64,000 bases of DNA from JAXGMV01 sp040772085. Lineage in GTDB: Bacteria > Chloroflexota > Anaerolineae > Anaerolineales > Anaerolineaceae. Below the pieces are notes generated by a model, which saw only the letters and a list, made by a program, of their open reading frames with translations, was not told the DNA's origin and did no database searches. The position numbers and the translations under genes were made by a program. Position 1 is the stretch's first letter. The number at the start of each line of letters is the position of its first letter. The stretch is from NCBI GenBank assembly GCA_040772085.1, contig JAXGYU010000001.1:2046001-2110000 (forward strand). The letters run 5' to 3'. Shown here one piece after another: positions 30,427 through 39,774 of this stretch.

Positions 30427-31361
30427 ACAGATTTTGATTCAGGGAGCTGACAGATCAGATCGATTTGTTTCTCGAGGATCTGGATGTCCAGTTCGGTACA
30501 ATCTACCCCGATGGTCTCACCGTCCGCGTGGGTGGGCATCACACCTTTCAGCGATTTGACTTGCACGCCGGTTGTTCGCAGGAAAGTGATCGCGTGATGA
30601 CCAAACTGAGCGCCCTTCATAAACAAGGTGATCAGTTTGAACATCTCGTGGCGCGGCATGTCTTTGGCGATTGTCACATCGAACAAGCCATCTTCCGACG
30701 ATGCTTCAGGCGCCATCATGAACCCGCCTCCCATGCGCCTGCCATTCATAATCGAGATCATTAAGTCCGGCTGTGTCTGCGTTTCACCGTTGACGCTGAG
30801 TTCGACCAGCGGGGTCTGGAAGAGGACGATCGTGCGAATGGCAGCGATCAGATACCCCAGAAATCCGCTGATCTTGGCCTGATTGGCGAGAAAGCCAACC
30901 ATGGCGTCAAAGCCGATCCCGACACCATTGCCGAAGTAACGCCCCTCAGGGTACAGTCCGCCTTTGCACAAACCGACATCGATACGCTGGCTCTCACCGC
31001 GCGCCAGCATGGCACAGCTCCCCTCAAGGTCCAGGGGGATTCCCATGCCGAATGCGAAATCATTGCCGCGGCCGATCGGCAATACACCCATCCTGACGCC
31101 ATGAGGCACGCCGTTTTGTGCTAGCATGATGCCGTTCAGCACTTCATTGATGGTGCCGTCGCCGCCTACCGCGACGACAGTGCCATAACCTTCGGCGATA
31201 GCCTGCGCGGTCAGCTCCGCGGCATGCCAGGGGTGCTGGGTGAGCGTGATGTTGTAGTTCAGTCCGTGCTTGTTCAGTTCGGCCGCGATCTCGGGGATCT
31301 TGTTAATCGCCGCGCCTTTATCAGCGGTCGGGTTCAGAATCAGTTTGATCTCTTTTGTCAC
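30423..31361 (-). CDS. Diacylglycerol/lipid kinase family protein (DagK/YegS type)
   Basis: A 312-residue cytoplasmic lipid kinase of the DAGK catalytic superfamily. It starts VTKEIKLILNPTADKG and has the ATP-binding GGDGTINEVLNG near residue 64, then IGRGNDFAFGMGIPL. The long open frame upstream (to 31568) has no family similarity and overlaps the opposite glyQS gene. The GTG at 31361 is therefore taken as start, although its ribosome-binding site is weak. Product phosphatidate would join the pathway of the coupled PlsC-like enzyme. Undecaprenol or sphingoid-base kinase activity cannot be excluded. Confidence 0.88.
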   Translation of the reverse strand: MTKEIKLILNPTADKGAAINKIPEIAAELNKHGLNYNITLTQHPWHAAELTAQAIAEGYGTVVAVGGDGTINEVLNGIMLAQNGVPHGVRMGVLPIGRGNDFAFGMGIPLDLEGSCAMLARGESQRIDVGLCKGGLYPEGRYFGNGVGIGFDAMVGFLANQAKISGFLGYLIAAIRTIVLFQTPLVELSVNGETQTQPDLMISIMNGRRMGGGFMMAPEASSEDGLFDVTIAKDMPRHEMFKLITLFMKGAQFGHHAITFLRTTGVQVKSLKGVMPTHADGETIGVDCTELDIQILEKQIDLICQLPESKSV

Positions 31362-31440
31362 AATAAATCCAATCCTGAATAGGATGATGATAAAAACACT
31401 ATCGGCTGGTTCAGGATGCGGGGGGCGGACAGCCTGCACA

Positions 31441-31449
31441 ATTCTATCA
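31441..31449 (-). promoter_or_regulatory. Extended -10 promoter for the lipid kinase operon
   Basis: TGATAGAAT on the minus strand, 79 bases before the GTG start; no -35. Identical to sequences at 7550 and 34645. It lies back-to-back with the glyQS -10. Confidence 0.5.
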
Positions 31450-31478
31450 CGCGACAAGGTTTGTCCTGATGGCTGTTG

Positions 31479-31484
31479 TATAAT
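31479..31484 (+). promoter_or_regulatory. -10 box for glyQS
   Basis: A perfect TATAAT lies 37 bases before the glyQS ATG; a TTGTCC is present but too close to be a -35. The divergent intergenic space is only 160 bases and shows no T-box or glycine riboswitch. Confidence 0.5.
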
Positions 31485-31521
31485 TCCTGCAGCACAAATT
31501 CTCGTCAGACACGGGTGATTC

Positions 31522-34500
31522 ATGAATAAAACAGCGCCGAAACAGCTCGATTTCCAATCCATGATCATGAACCTGCATCACTACTGGGCGTCGCAGGGTT
31601 GCCTGATCTGGCAGCCATATTACTCCCAGGTCGGCGCCGGCACGATGAACCCCGCGACGTTTCTGCGTGCGCTCGGACCTGAGCCTTGGAATGTCGGCTA
31701 TGTGGAACCGAGCGTCCGGCCTGATGATGGCCGCTATGGCGACAACCCCTACCGCCTGCAGCAGCATTATCAGTATCAGGTCATCCTGAAACCCGATCCA
31801 GGTAACTCGCAGGAGCTGTATCTGCGCTCGCTCGAGGTGCTTGGCATTGATCCTGCCCAGCATGACATCCGCTTTGTTGAAGACAACTGGGAGTCACCCG
31901 CGCTTGGGTCCTGGGGGTTGGGCTGGGAAGTCTGGCTGGACGGTCAGGAGATCACCCAATTCACATATTTCCAGCAGGGCGGCGGGTTCGCGCTGGATCC
32001 AGTTTCTGTAGAGATCACCTATGGCCTCGAACGAATCGCGATGCCGCTGCAACGCGTGCGCAATTATAAGAAGATTCAGTGGGCGCCGGGGATCGAGTAC
32101 GGCGATATCAATTATCAGGGCGAGCGTGAACACAGCACCTATTATTTCGAGACAGCCGATGTGGACAATGTCCACAAGCAGTACGAACTGTTCCTGGCTG
32201 AGGCAAAGCGCTGCCTGGAGGCCGGTCTGGTGCTGCCGGCACATGACTATATCCTGAAGTGTTCGCACGCCTTCAACGTGCTTGACACGCGCGGCGCGAT
32301 CGGCATTACGGAACGGCAGACCTTCTTCCGTCAGATGCGCGAGCTCTCGCGGAAAAATGCCGAAGCTTACCTCAATCAGCGCCAGGCATTGGAATACCCG
32401 CTGCTTGATCCTTCCACTGTCAGCGCCGAGGTTGCTGCTGCCGCTGGAAAGGTGAGCTTGCCGGAATTGACAGCCGGCAGACATGATCTGTTGGTGGAGA
32501 TCGGAACCGAAGAGTTACCCGCGGGCGATCTGAGCGCAGCAATCAGCCAGCTGGAACAGGCGCTGCCGACACGGCTCAATGAGGCACGGCTTGAGCATGA
32601 GGGTGTGTCCGTCCTGGGCACTCCGCGCCGATTGGTCATGATTGTGCGGGGACTGAGCGACCACCAACCTGACCAGGATGTTGAGATCAAAGGACCTCCG
32701 GCCAGCCGAGCTTTCAAACCGGACGGTACGCCGACTCCGGCGGGTGAAGGTTTTGCGCGGTCAAAAGGCGTTGACGTTTCAAGCCTGACGGTCAAAGATA
32801 TCGATGGCGGGCAGTACGTCACGCTTAGCGTCCATGAAAAGGGCAAGAGCGCGGTTCAGGTATTGATGGCGCTGCTGCCCGAGATCATTGGCGGCCTGCG
32901 TTTTGATAAGAGCATGCGCTGGAATGAAACCGGGGTCGCGTTCTCCCGGCCGATCCGCTGGCTGGTGGGACTGATAGGCGGACAGCCGCTGCCGTTCTCC
33001 TACGCGGGCTTGACCGCCGGCAATCTGACTCGCGGACTGCGTTTCCACGCGTCGGACAGCGGTGAGACTCTTGAAGAGCTGACACGCGGTATTGCCATCA
33101 GTGATATTGATGACTATCTGGCGAAAATGCGCCAGGAAGGCATCCTCATCGACCCGGTTGAAAGGCGTGCGGAAATTGTGCGACAGATAGGTTCACTGAC
33201 CGCGGGCAAAAACGCCAGCGCGCTTGTCAGCGAAAGTTTACTGGATGAGGTCGTCAACCTGATTGAAGCGCCGACGGCTTTTGAAGGTCAGTTTGAGCCG
33301 GCATACCTGTCTCTGCCGCGCGAGGTGTTGATTTCCGTCATGCAAAAGCACCAGCGTTATTTCCCTGTCGCGGACGCTGATGGCAATCTGCTGCCGCGTT
33401 ACATCGGTGTGCGCAACGGTGGAAGCGACCATTTGGGAGTGGTCGTTGATGGGAATAACCTCGTGCTGGGCGCGCGTTATGCTGATGCTGCTTTCTTCAT
33501 CGAAGATGACAGCCGGCAAAAGCTGGAAGATTTCCTGCCGCGGCTGGATACGCTGGTCTTCCAGTCCAAGCTTGGCAGCATGCTGGATAAGACCAACCGC
33601 ATCGTCACGCTGACGGGCAAACTGGCGCCCGCGCTTGGATTGAATCAATCCGACACGCAGGTTGCGACGCGCGCAGCCCTGTTGAGCAAGGCTGACATGG
33701 CGACCAAGATGGTGGTTGAGATGACCTCGGTGCAAGGCATCATGGGTAAGTTCTACGCGGCGAAATCGGGTGAGCAGCCACAGGTGGCTGAGGCGATCGC
33801 TGAACATTTGCTGCCGCGCGCCGCGGGTGATGGCTTGCCGGCCGGCATGCCGGGGACTGTTGTCGGGCTGGCTGATCGCTTTGATTCGCTGGCAGGTTTG
33901 TTCGCGGTTGGCATGGCACCGACGGGTACCAAGGACCCCTATGCCTTGCGGCGCACCGCCATCGGGTTATTGCAGATCCTGCTGGATAAGAACATTCACT
34001 TCGATATTACATCAGGTCTGGCTGCGGCTGCTGAATCATTGCCTATTGCCGTTGAGAGCAAGTCGCTGGATGAGTGCTTTGCGTTCGTCTCCGGACGGCT
34101 CAGAAACTTGTTGGTCGAACGCGGCTATCGTTATGACATCGTTGATGCTGTCCTTGCCAGGCAGGCGGGCAATCCCGCCGCGGCGCTGGCAGATGTTCAG
34201 GCGCTCAGCCGGGCTGTCGATCAGGACGGGTGGACGCCGATGCTGCAGGCCTATTCGCGTTGTGTGCGAATTACGCGGGAAATCCGCCAGCCCGATCCAG
34301 TTGTCCCGCAATCCTTGCGTGAGCCGGCTGAACAGGCGCTGTATGAAGCCCTGCAAGCCAGCGACAGCTCTGAAACAATAAAAACTATTCCTGAATTCAT
34401 GGCGCGATTTGAACCGCTTATACCGGTCATCACACGCTTCTTTGAAGAGGTGATGGTGATGAGCGACGATCCACTTGAGCGCAACAATCGCCTCGCGCTG

Positions 34501-34563
34501 CTGGTTCAGGTGGCGGAGATGCCAGCCCAGGTGGCAGATTTTTCTGTGATGGAAGGGTTCTAA
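31522..34563 (+). CDS. glyQS: Glycyl-tRNA synthetase, alpha and beta subunits fused in one chain
   Basis: Charges tRNA-Gly. The bacterial enzyme is normally an alpha2-beta2 tetramer from glyQ and glyS; here both are one 1013-residue chain. Residues 1-about 290 are the catalytic alpha part (HHYWASQGCLIWQPY, WNVGYVEPSVRPDDGRYGDN, FTYFQQ). After a short linker the beta part begins at about 321 (HDLLVEIGTEELPAG). It continues through SMRWN, the HD-like region and a C-terminal anticodon-binding segment (RYDIVDAVLARQAG) to the end. Beta-part length is near the usual 690, so nothing is missing. Fusions of this kind are known in Chlamydia and some other lineages. Confidence 0.96.
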   Translation: MNKTAPKQLDFQSMIMNLHHYWASQGCLIWQPYYSQVGAGTMNPATFLRALGPEPWNVGYVEPSVRPDDGRYGDNPYRLQQHYQYQVILKPDPGNSQELYLRSLEVLGIDPAQHDIRFVEDNWESPALGSWGLGWEVWLDGQEITQFTYFQQGGGFALDPVSVEITYGLERIAMPLQRVRNYKKIQWAPGIEYGDINYQGEREHSTYYFETADVDNVHKQYELFLAEAKRCLEAGLVLPAHDYILKCSHAFNVLDTRGAIGITERQTFFRQMRELSRKNAEAYLNQRQALEYPLLDPSTVSAEVAAAAGKVSLPELTAGRHDLLVEIGTEELPAGDLSAAISQLEQALPTRLNEARLEHEGVSVLGTPRRLVMIVRGLSDHQPDQDVEIKGPPASRAFKPDGTPTPAGEGFARSKGVDVSSLTVKDIDGGQYVTLSVHEKGKSAVQVLMALLPEIIGGLRFDKSMRWNETGVAFSRPIRWLVGLIGGQPLPFSYAGLTAGNLTRGLRFHASDSGETLEELTRGIAISDIDDYLAKMRQEGILIDPVERRAEIVRQIGSLTAGKNASALVSESLLDEVVNLIEAPTAFEGQFEPAYLSLPREVLISVMQKHQRYFPVADADGNLLPRYIGVRNGGSDHLGVVVDGNNLVLGARYADAAFFIEDDSRQKLEDFLPRLDTLVFQSKLGSMLDKTNRIVTLTGKLAPALGLNQSDTQVATRAALLSKADMATKMVVEMTSVQGIMGKFYAAKSGEQPQVAEAIAEHLLPRAAGDGLPAGMPGTVVGLADRFDSLAGLFAVGMAPTGTKDPYALRRTAIGLLQILLDKNIHFDITSGLAAAAESLPIAVESKSLDECFAFVSGRLRNLLVERGYRYDIVDAVLARQAGNPAAALADVQALSRAVDQDGWTPMLQAYSRCVRITREIRQPDPVVPQSLREPAEQALYEALQASDSSETIKTIPEFMARFEPLIPVITRFFEEVMVMSDDPLERNNRLALLVQVAEMPAQVADFSVMEGF

Positions 34564-34644
34564 TCCAAGTTCACTTTCAGATGCGGCTGATCTGAGTAGC
34601 CACTACTGCAGGTCAGGCATAGTTTAGGTATTTCAAGCAGTTTT

Positions 34645-34653
34645 TGATAGAAT
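34645..34653 (+). promoter_or_regulatory. Extended -10 promoter for dnaG-rpoD
   Basis: TGATAGAAT, 49 bases before the dnaG ATG, no clear -35. The rest of the glyQS-dnaG gap (34564-34702) shows nothing else recognisable. Confidence 0.5.
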
Positions 34654-34702
34654 CAGATGATACAGCTCTGGTGACACTCAATCGAACCTGAGCGGGGAAC
34701 TT

Positions 34703-36643
34703 ATGTCCACTATCGATGACATCAAGGATCGAATAGACGCGGTCGATTTAATCAGCGAAACGGTTAAGCTGCGGAAATCGGGCAAGAACTATATGGGTTT
34801 TTGTCCCTTCCACGAGAACACACGCACGCCGGCTTTCGTTGTATTTCCTGACTCGGGCACCTGGCGCTGCTTCGGACAATGTAACGAGGGCGGCGACATA
34901 TTCCGCTACGTGATGAAGAAAGAAGGCTGGGATTTCCAGCAGGCGCTGCAATATCTGGCGCAGAAAGCCGGCGTGGTGCTGGAGCCGCTCACGCCCGAGA
35001 AGCAGGAACGTGAAGAGAAAAAAGACCGGCTGACCAGCCTGCTGGAGGACTCGCAGCTTTTCTACCAGCACCATCTGCTGAATAATCCTGCAGGCAAACA
35101 CGCGCTCGATTACATTACCAGACGCGGTGTCACCCGTGAAACAATCATCAGCTTTGGGCTGGGTTACGCGCCTGAAGGCTGGGATAATGCCATCAATTAT
35201 TTCAAGAAGAAGGGGTATACCGAGCAGGAGATGCTCGACGCGGGACTCGTGACTGAGAAGGAGGGCGGAGGCAAATTCTTTGATCGCTTCCGCAACCGGC
35301 TGCTGTTTCCGATTCATGACAATGCCGGCAGGATGGTTGGTTACGGCGCGCGGGCGCTCGCGGCCGAGGATAACCCGAAGTACCTCAACTCACCGCAAAC
35401 CGCGCTCTTTGATAAAGGCCGCTTGCTCTACGGGCTGCACAAATCGATCAAGTCTATCCGTGCCAAAGATCAGGTCGTGATCGTCGAAGGTTACATGGAT
35501 GTGATCGGTCTGCACCAGGCAGGCTTTGACAACGCCGTTTCACCCATGGGTACCGCCTTGAATGAGCATCAGTTCAGGCAGCTCAAACGTTATACCCGCC
35601 GAATTGTGCTGGCGCTGGATCCTGACGCCGCCGGCGAGAAGGCAACTATGCGCGGTCTCGAACTCGCCCGCCAGAGCCTCGACCGCGGGGCGGAGATCGT
35701 GGCGGATGCAGGCGGCATCTTTGACTCGCACGGCTTGATCCGCAGTGAGGGCCGTCTGCAGGCGGACTTGCGCGTGACGACACTGCCTGATAACAAGGAC
35801 CCTGATGAGATCGTGCTGGAGGACAAAGAGGCGTGGGTCGAGATTCTGGAGAATGCCAAGCCAATCGTCCAGCACGTCATGGACACGCTGATCAGCAAGC
35901 AAAACATCGCCGATCCCAAGGTCAAGAGCGCGATCCTTGATCAGATGGTGCCATTAATCAAGGACCTCAATAACGAGGTCGAGCGCACATTCTACGCTCA
36001 GAAACTGGCTCGTGACCTGCAGGTGGACGAACGCTTGGTGAGCTGGAAGGTCTCACCCCCGCAAGTCATCCGTAACCGCCCGTCGCGCAGGCAGTCGATT
36101 GAGAACCTGGGATCATCTCGTGAACCGACGGTCGTTGAGCACGAGCCGCGCAGATGGCGCCGTGACCGTGAACGCCATTGCTTGAAGATTTTGCTGACGT
36201 CGCCGGAAAGTATGCAGCTCCTTGACCGGGCGCTGCAGAACGCCGGCTTATCTGTACTGGATAGTCAGGACTTTGAAGATTCAGAGCACCAGATGCTGGT
36301 GCGACTGATCGAAGCTTCGCTTGAACAGGATGACATGGAGCCGGTCAGGTTTATTGAGTTATTGATGCCGCCCGACCTTGAAGAACTGTATCTTCAGCTT
36401 ACAGAGGGGGAAGAGAAGAAAGAGACTGACGAAAAAGACCTGGGTGATTTGCTGCGCACATTTGTGATGTTGCGCCGGCATCGCCTGACCGAGGAACTCC
36501 TGCAGGTGCGTTACTTGCAGGAAGAGATGAATGACCAGTCTGATCCGCCAATGATCGAGTCTTATCGCAAGATGATCATGGAATACACCAAGACTCGCGC
36601 GCGGCTTGACAGCATACTAAACGGCGCCATTCGACTATCGTAA
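34703..36643 (+). CDS. dnaG: DNA primase
   Basis: Synthesises RNA primers at the replication fork. The 646-residue protein has an N-terminal CHC2-type zinc domain with C34, H37, C56 and C60. The last pair is CFGQC (CxxxC) rather than the usual CxxC. The catalytic core follows, with DRFRNRLLFPIHD near residue 193, the TOPRIM segment VVIVEGYMDVIGLHQ near 258 and the metal Asp pair in LALDPDAAGEKA near 305. The C-terminal helicase-binding region is helical and weakly conserved. It is 26 bases upstream of rpoD, the classic macromolecular-synthesis arrangement (without rpsU here). Confidence 0.96.
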   Translation: MSTIDDIKDRIDAVDLISETVKLRKSGKNYMGFCPFHENTRTPAFVVFPDSGTWRCFGQCNEGGDIFRYVMKKEGWDFQQALQYLAQKAGVVLEPLTPEKQEREEKKDRLTSLLEDSQLFYQHHLLNNPAGKHALDYITRRGVTRETIISFGLGYAPEGWDNAINYFKKKGYTEQEMLDAGLVTEKEGGGKFFDRFRNRLLFPIHDNAGRMVGYGARALAAEDNPKYLNSPQTALFDKGRLLYGLHKSIKSIRAKDQVVIVEGYMDVIGLHQAGFDNAVSPMGTALNEHQFRQLKRYTRRIVLALDPDAAGEKATMRGLELARQSLDRGAEIVADAGGIFDSHGLIRSEGRLQADLRVTTLPDNKDPDEIVLEDKEAWVEILENAKPIVQHVMDTLISKQNIADPKVKSAILDQMVPLIKDLNNEVERTFYAQKLARDLQVDERLVSWKVSPPQVIRNRPSRRQSIENLGSSREPTVVEHEPRRWRRDRERHCLKILLTSPESMQLLDRALQNAGLSVLDSQDFEDSEHQMLVRLIEASLEQDDMEPVRFIELLMPPDLEELYLQLTEGEEKKETDEKDLGDLLRTFVMLRRHRLTEELLQVRYLQEEMNDQSDPPMIESYRKMIMEYTKTRARLDSILNGAIRLS

Positions 36644-36669
36644 TCTCCAACTTATACTATTATTAAGCT

Positions 36670-38283
36670 ATGGCTAAAAAACCAAACGCCGAGAGCAATA
36701 CCCCGCCCATCAAAAAAACTGTACGCCAGACCAGACAGGCGAAAAGCAAATCTGAAGATCCAATTTTTGGTACATCTCTCTTGCTGCCTCAGGACAAGGC
36801 GGACATGAATGACCTGGGTGAGGTTGAAGCGACGGAGATCGTGACTGATGACTGGCAGGACCTCAACATTGAGGATCCGCTTGAAATTCTCGACGATCCT
36901 GCGATGGCGGTCGAGCTTTCTGAAGACCCGGTGCGGCTCTACCTGAAGGAGATCGGTCAGATCACGCTCCTGGATGCTGACAGCGAGTTCCGGCTGGCGG
37001 CGCGCATTGCCGTGGCGCCCTACCTGCAGGAGTTGCAGAAGAACCTTGAGCAGAAGGACCCCAAGAAGACCGGCACAAGGCAACTGTATTCCTCTATGCT
37101 CACGCAAATGGCTGCTGCCATCGATGATTTCAACGCCAAAATCAGCAAGCAACAGGTCAAGGAAGCCCCTGATCTGCGGATCATTCTCAGCGAAGCGCAG
37201 ATGCTGAAATCAGGCTGGCAATTTGACTCGCCCTCGTATCTGAGAAATTATCTTGATACCGGGCAATGGGGCAAGAATGCCGCCTGGGATGCGATAGCCC
37301 GCGACTTGTTTGTCGTCTTTATCAGTCTTTACATGCTGCCTGACGCGATGGAAAAGAAGGTGATGCAGCACTTTGAGGGGGGCAAGACCCTGATTGAACC
37401 CGCCAGGCTTGCCCGCTCCCTGCCGGCAGAAGAGGAACTGAAAAAAGAACGACAGGACGCGCTGAAACGGGCGGAGGAATCCACGCAAGCGCTCATCAGA
37501 GCGAACCTGCGGCTGGTAGTCTCCATAGCCAAGCATTACCTCGGTCGCGGCATCTCCTTCCTGGACCTGATCCAGGAGGGGAATCTGGGCTTGTTGCGGG
37601 CGGTGACCAAATTCGATCCGACACGCGGATTCAAGTTCAGCACCTACGCCACCTGGTGGATCAGGCAATCCATCTCACGCTACATCGCCGAGCAGGCGCG
37701 CACGATCCGAATACCTGTACATTTGTTTGAAGCCATTTCCAAGCTGCTGCGCCTGCAGCGCGGTCTGGTGCAGAAGTATGGGCGCGAACCGTCGAACGAC
37801 GAGCTCGCGCTCGAGGCGGAGTTACTGCCCCCTGAAGATACCCTGGCGATTCGTACCGCCATCGCCAACAAAGAGAAGCTGGATCCCGATCTGAATCATC
37901 GCTGGATGGCGGCGACAGCCAAAGTGCAGCGCATCCTGCAGTCTGCGGAGGAACCAGTGTCGCTTGAACGGCCGGTCGGTGACGAAGACAGCAGCCAGTT
38001 GGGCGATTTCATCGAAGATGATGAGGCGCTGGAACCGATGGATGCCGCGGCACGCGAAATGCTGCGTGAGCAGGTGCAAAACGCGCTGGCTGTGCTCTCA
38101 GAACGGGAACGGCAGGTACTTGAGCTGCGATTCGGCTTGATTGACGGCAAGGATCACACTCTGGAAGAGGTGAGCCGTTATTTCAATGTGACCCGTGAGC
38201 GCATCAGACAGATTGAAGCCAAAGCCCTCAGAAAGTTAAGGCATCCCACACGCAGCAGAACGTTGCGTGAATACCTTTCTTGA
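36670..38283 (+). CDS. rpoD: Primary RNA polymerase sigma factor (sigma-70 / SigA)
   Basis: A 537-residue sigma factor. Region 1.2 is DPVRLYLKEIGQITLL (near residue 89). A non-conserved insert follows to about 255. Region 2 has LIRANLRLVVSIAKHY, GLLRAVTKFDPTRGFKFSTY and the -10 reader ATWWIRQSISRYIAEQ. Region 3 follows, and region 4 is ERQVLELRFGLIDGKDHTLE then VTRERIRQIEAKALRKLR, the -35-binding helix-turn-helix. A TATACT lies 12 bases before the ATG, so it may also have its own nearly leaderless promoter besides cotranscription with dnaG. It has a charged N-terminal tail (1-85) but no clear full-length region 1.1. Confidence 0.95.
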   Translation: MAKKPNAESNTPPIKKTVRQTRQAKSKSEDPIFGTSLLLPQDKADMNDLGEVEATEIVTDDWQDLNIEDPLEILDDPAMAVELSEDPVRLYLKEIGQITLLDADSEFRLAARIAVAPYLQELQKNLEQKDPKKTGTRQLYSSMLTQMAAAIDDFNAKISKQQVKEAPDLRIILSEAQMLKSGWQFDSPSYLRNYLDTGQWGKNAAWDAIARDLFVVFISLYMLPDAMEKKVMQHFEGGKTLIEPARLARSLPAEEELKKERQDALKRAEESTQALIRANLRLVVSIAKHYLGRGISFLDLIQEGNLGLLRAVTKFDPTRGFKFSTYATWWIRQSISRYIAEQARTIRIPVHLFEAISKLLRLQRGLVQKYGREPSNDELALEAELLPPEDTLAIRTAIANKEKLDPDLNHRWMAATAKVQRILQSAEEPVSLERPVGDEDSSQLGDFIEDDEALEPMDAAAREMLREQVQNALAVLSERERQVLELRFGLIDGKDHTLEEVSRYFNVTRERIRQIEAKALRKLRHPTRSRTLREYLS

Positions 38284-38312
38284 TGCGTATAGCCATAAAA
38301 TCTTTGTTAAAG

Positions 38313-38344
38313 AGCCTGATGACAGCCCAGCGCAAGGTCAGGCT
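38313..38344 (+). terminator. Weak terminator-like hairpin after rpoD
   Basis: AGCCTGA (38313-38319) and TCAGGCT (38338-38344) form a 7-bp stem with an 18-base loop, followed by TTATGATTGTT. Confidence 0.4.
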
Positions 38345-38357
38345 TTATGATTGTTCG

Positions 38358-38366
38358 TGATATACT
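38358..38366 (+). promoter_or_regulatory. Extended -10 promoter for the nuo operon
   Basis: TGATATACT (TGn + TATACT) ends 32 bases before the nuoA ATG. No -35 matches at the right distance. This is the only promoter candidate for fourteen genes. Confidence 0.55.
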
Positions 38367-38398
38367 AACTAAATCTCATAATTCGGACAGGATTTGTT

Positions 38399-38755
38399 AT
38401 GCTAATTGAGTATTTCCCGCTCATTATCCACATTACCATAGCAGTCATCCTCGGGTTCTTAGTAGTACTTATTGGCGCAGCATTTGGTCCAAAAAGACCA
38501 ACAAAACGGAAATCATTACCATACGAATCAGGCATGAAGCCCTACGGGCCAGGCACCCGCCGCGTCTCCGTAAGGTATTACCTGATCGCGGTGCTGTTCA
38601 TCCTGTTTGATATCGAAGTCGTCTTCTTCCTGCCTTGGGCTGTCTCCTTTAAACAGCTCGGATCACCAGCCTTGATCCTGATGTCGGTGTTTGTGATCGT
38701 GCTCGAGGTGGCTTATGTTTACGCCTGGAAAAAAGGAGCCTTGGAATGGGAATAG
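38399..38755 (+). CDS. nuoA: NADH-quinone oxidoreductase subunit A
   Basis: Membrane subunit of complex I, which couples NADH oxidation to proton pumping. It has 118 residues and three transmembrane helices, with the loop YESGMKPYGPGTRRVSVRYY and the second helix YLIAVLFILFDIEVVFFLPW, where the conserved FDIEVVF motif lies. AGGA is seven bases upstream. First gene of the operon; it overlaps nuoB by ten bases. Confidence 0.97.
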   Translation: MLIEYFPLIIHITIAVILGFLVVLIGAAFGPKRPTKRKSLPYESGMKPYGPGTRRVSVRYYLIAVLFILFDIEVVFFLPWAVSFKQLGSPALILMSVFVIVLEVAYVYAWKKGALEWE

Positions 38756-39228
38756 AGCAAAAAGCCGGAAATTTCGGCCTCGTTACGACAACGCTTGAAG
38801 GGCTGGTCAACTGGTCCAGAACAAACTCAATGTGGCCGATGCTGTTTGGTCTGGCATGTTGCGCCATTGAAATGATGTCAGCCCAGGCATCGAACTACGA
38901 TATGAGCCGTTTTGGTATGGAGCTGATGCGCCCCAGCCCGCGGCAATCTGACTTGATGATCGTGGCCGGCAGGGTGACCCGCAAGATGGCGCCCGTGCTG
39001 CGCCAGCTTTATGACCAGATGCCCGATCCCAAATGGGTGATCGCCATGGGTGATTGCGCCTCCTGCGGCGGCGTGTATAACAACTACGCGGTTTTGCAGG
39101 GTGTTGATGAAATCGTCCCTGTGGATGTCTATGTCGCCGGCTGCCCGCCGCGTCCCGAAGGGCTGCTGCATGGCGTCATGACCCTTCACGAAAAAGTTAA
39201 AAAAGAAAAACTGACCAAGTGGTCATAA
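38746..39228 (+). CDS. nuoB: NADH-quinone oxidoreductase subunit B
   Basis: Peripheral-arm subunit carrying the last cluster N2, which passes electrons to quinone. The 160 residues include the tandem cysteines LACCAIEMM near residue 35, GDCASCGGVYNN near 100 and GCPPRPE near 130, the expected four ligands. Length and motifs are normal. The start lies inside the end of nuoA with GGAG upstream, indicating translational coupling. Confidence 0.98.
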   Translation: MGIEQKAGNFGLVTTTLEGLVNWSRTNSMWPMLFGLACCAIEMMSAQASNYDMSRFGMELMRPSPRQSDLMIVAGRVTRKMAPVLRQLYDQMPDPKWVIAMGDCASCGGVYNNYAVLQGVDEIVPVDVYVAGCPPRPEGLLHGVMTLHEKVKKEKLTKWS

Positions 39229-39240
39229 ACGAGGCATTGC

Positions 39241-39753
39241 ATGACTGATACGCTGGAACAAGCATACCTTTCGATGCAGGAGCGTTTTGCTGCGGAAGTG
39301 AAATTTCACGGGCCGGAGAAAATCGTCTACCTTCACCGGGATAACTACCTGGCTGCCATGCAGGCTCTCAGGCAGGAATTCGGTTTTGACCGCCTGAGCG
39401 ATCTAAGCGCCGTCGATTACTGGCCGAAAACGTCACCGCGTTATAACGTTGTGATCCATTTGCACGCCCGCGGCAATAATGACCGCATCGCTGTCCGTGT
39501 GCCGGTTGAGGCGGCGGATTCAAACCTGCCAACGCTGGTTGAGGTTTATGAAAACGCCAACTGGTATGAGCGCGAGGTGGCTGACCTCTTCGGGATCGTA
39601 TTCCTGAATCATCCTGACCCGCGGCGCATCATCATGCCGCAGGACTGGCAGGGGCATCCGCTCAGGAGAGATTATCCGCTCGGTTATGAGCAGGTGCAGT
39701 TTACGTTCAACTTTGACAAGATTGAAGCTAAGAAAATTTACGCAAAAGAATAA
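39241..39753 (+). CDS. nuoC: NADH-quinone oxidoreductase subunit C
   Basis: Structural subunit of the connecting arm that packs against NuoD. It has 170 residues with the 30-kDa subunit signature WYEREVADLFGIVFLNHPDPR followed by DWQGHPLRRDYPL. It is a separate protein here, not fused to NuoD as in Escherichia coli. GAGG precedes the ATG. Confidence 0.97.
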   Translation: MTDTLEQAYLSMQERFAAEVKFHGPEKIVYLHRDNYLAAMQALRQEFGFDRLSDLSAVDYWPKTSPRYNVVIHLHARGNNDRIAVRVPVEAADSNLPTLVEVYENANWYEREVADLFGIVFLNHPDPRRIIMPQDWQGHPLRRDYPLGYEQVQFTFNFDKIEAKKIYAKE

Positions 39754-39774
39754 GCATCCGTTAAGGCAGGTGTC

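Noticed and set aside
31362..31521. Possible glycine riboswitch or T-box before glyQS
   Set aside because: No specifier loop, T-box sequence or tandem aptamer pattern is visible; only divergent -10 boxes.
30423..31568. Longer lipid kinase starting at 31568
   Set aside because: The extra N-terminus overlaps the start of glyQS on the other strand and lacks kinase similarity; GTG at 31361 matches the family start.
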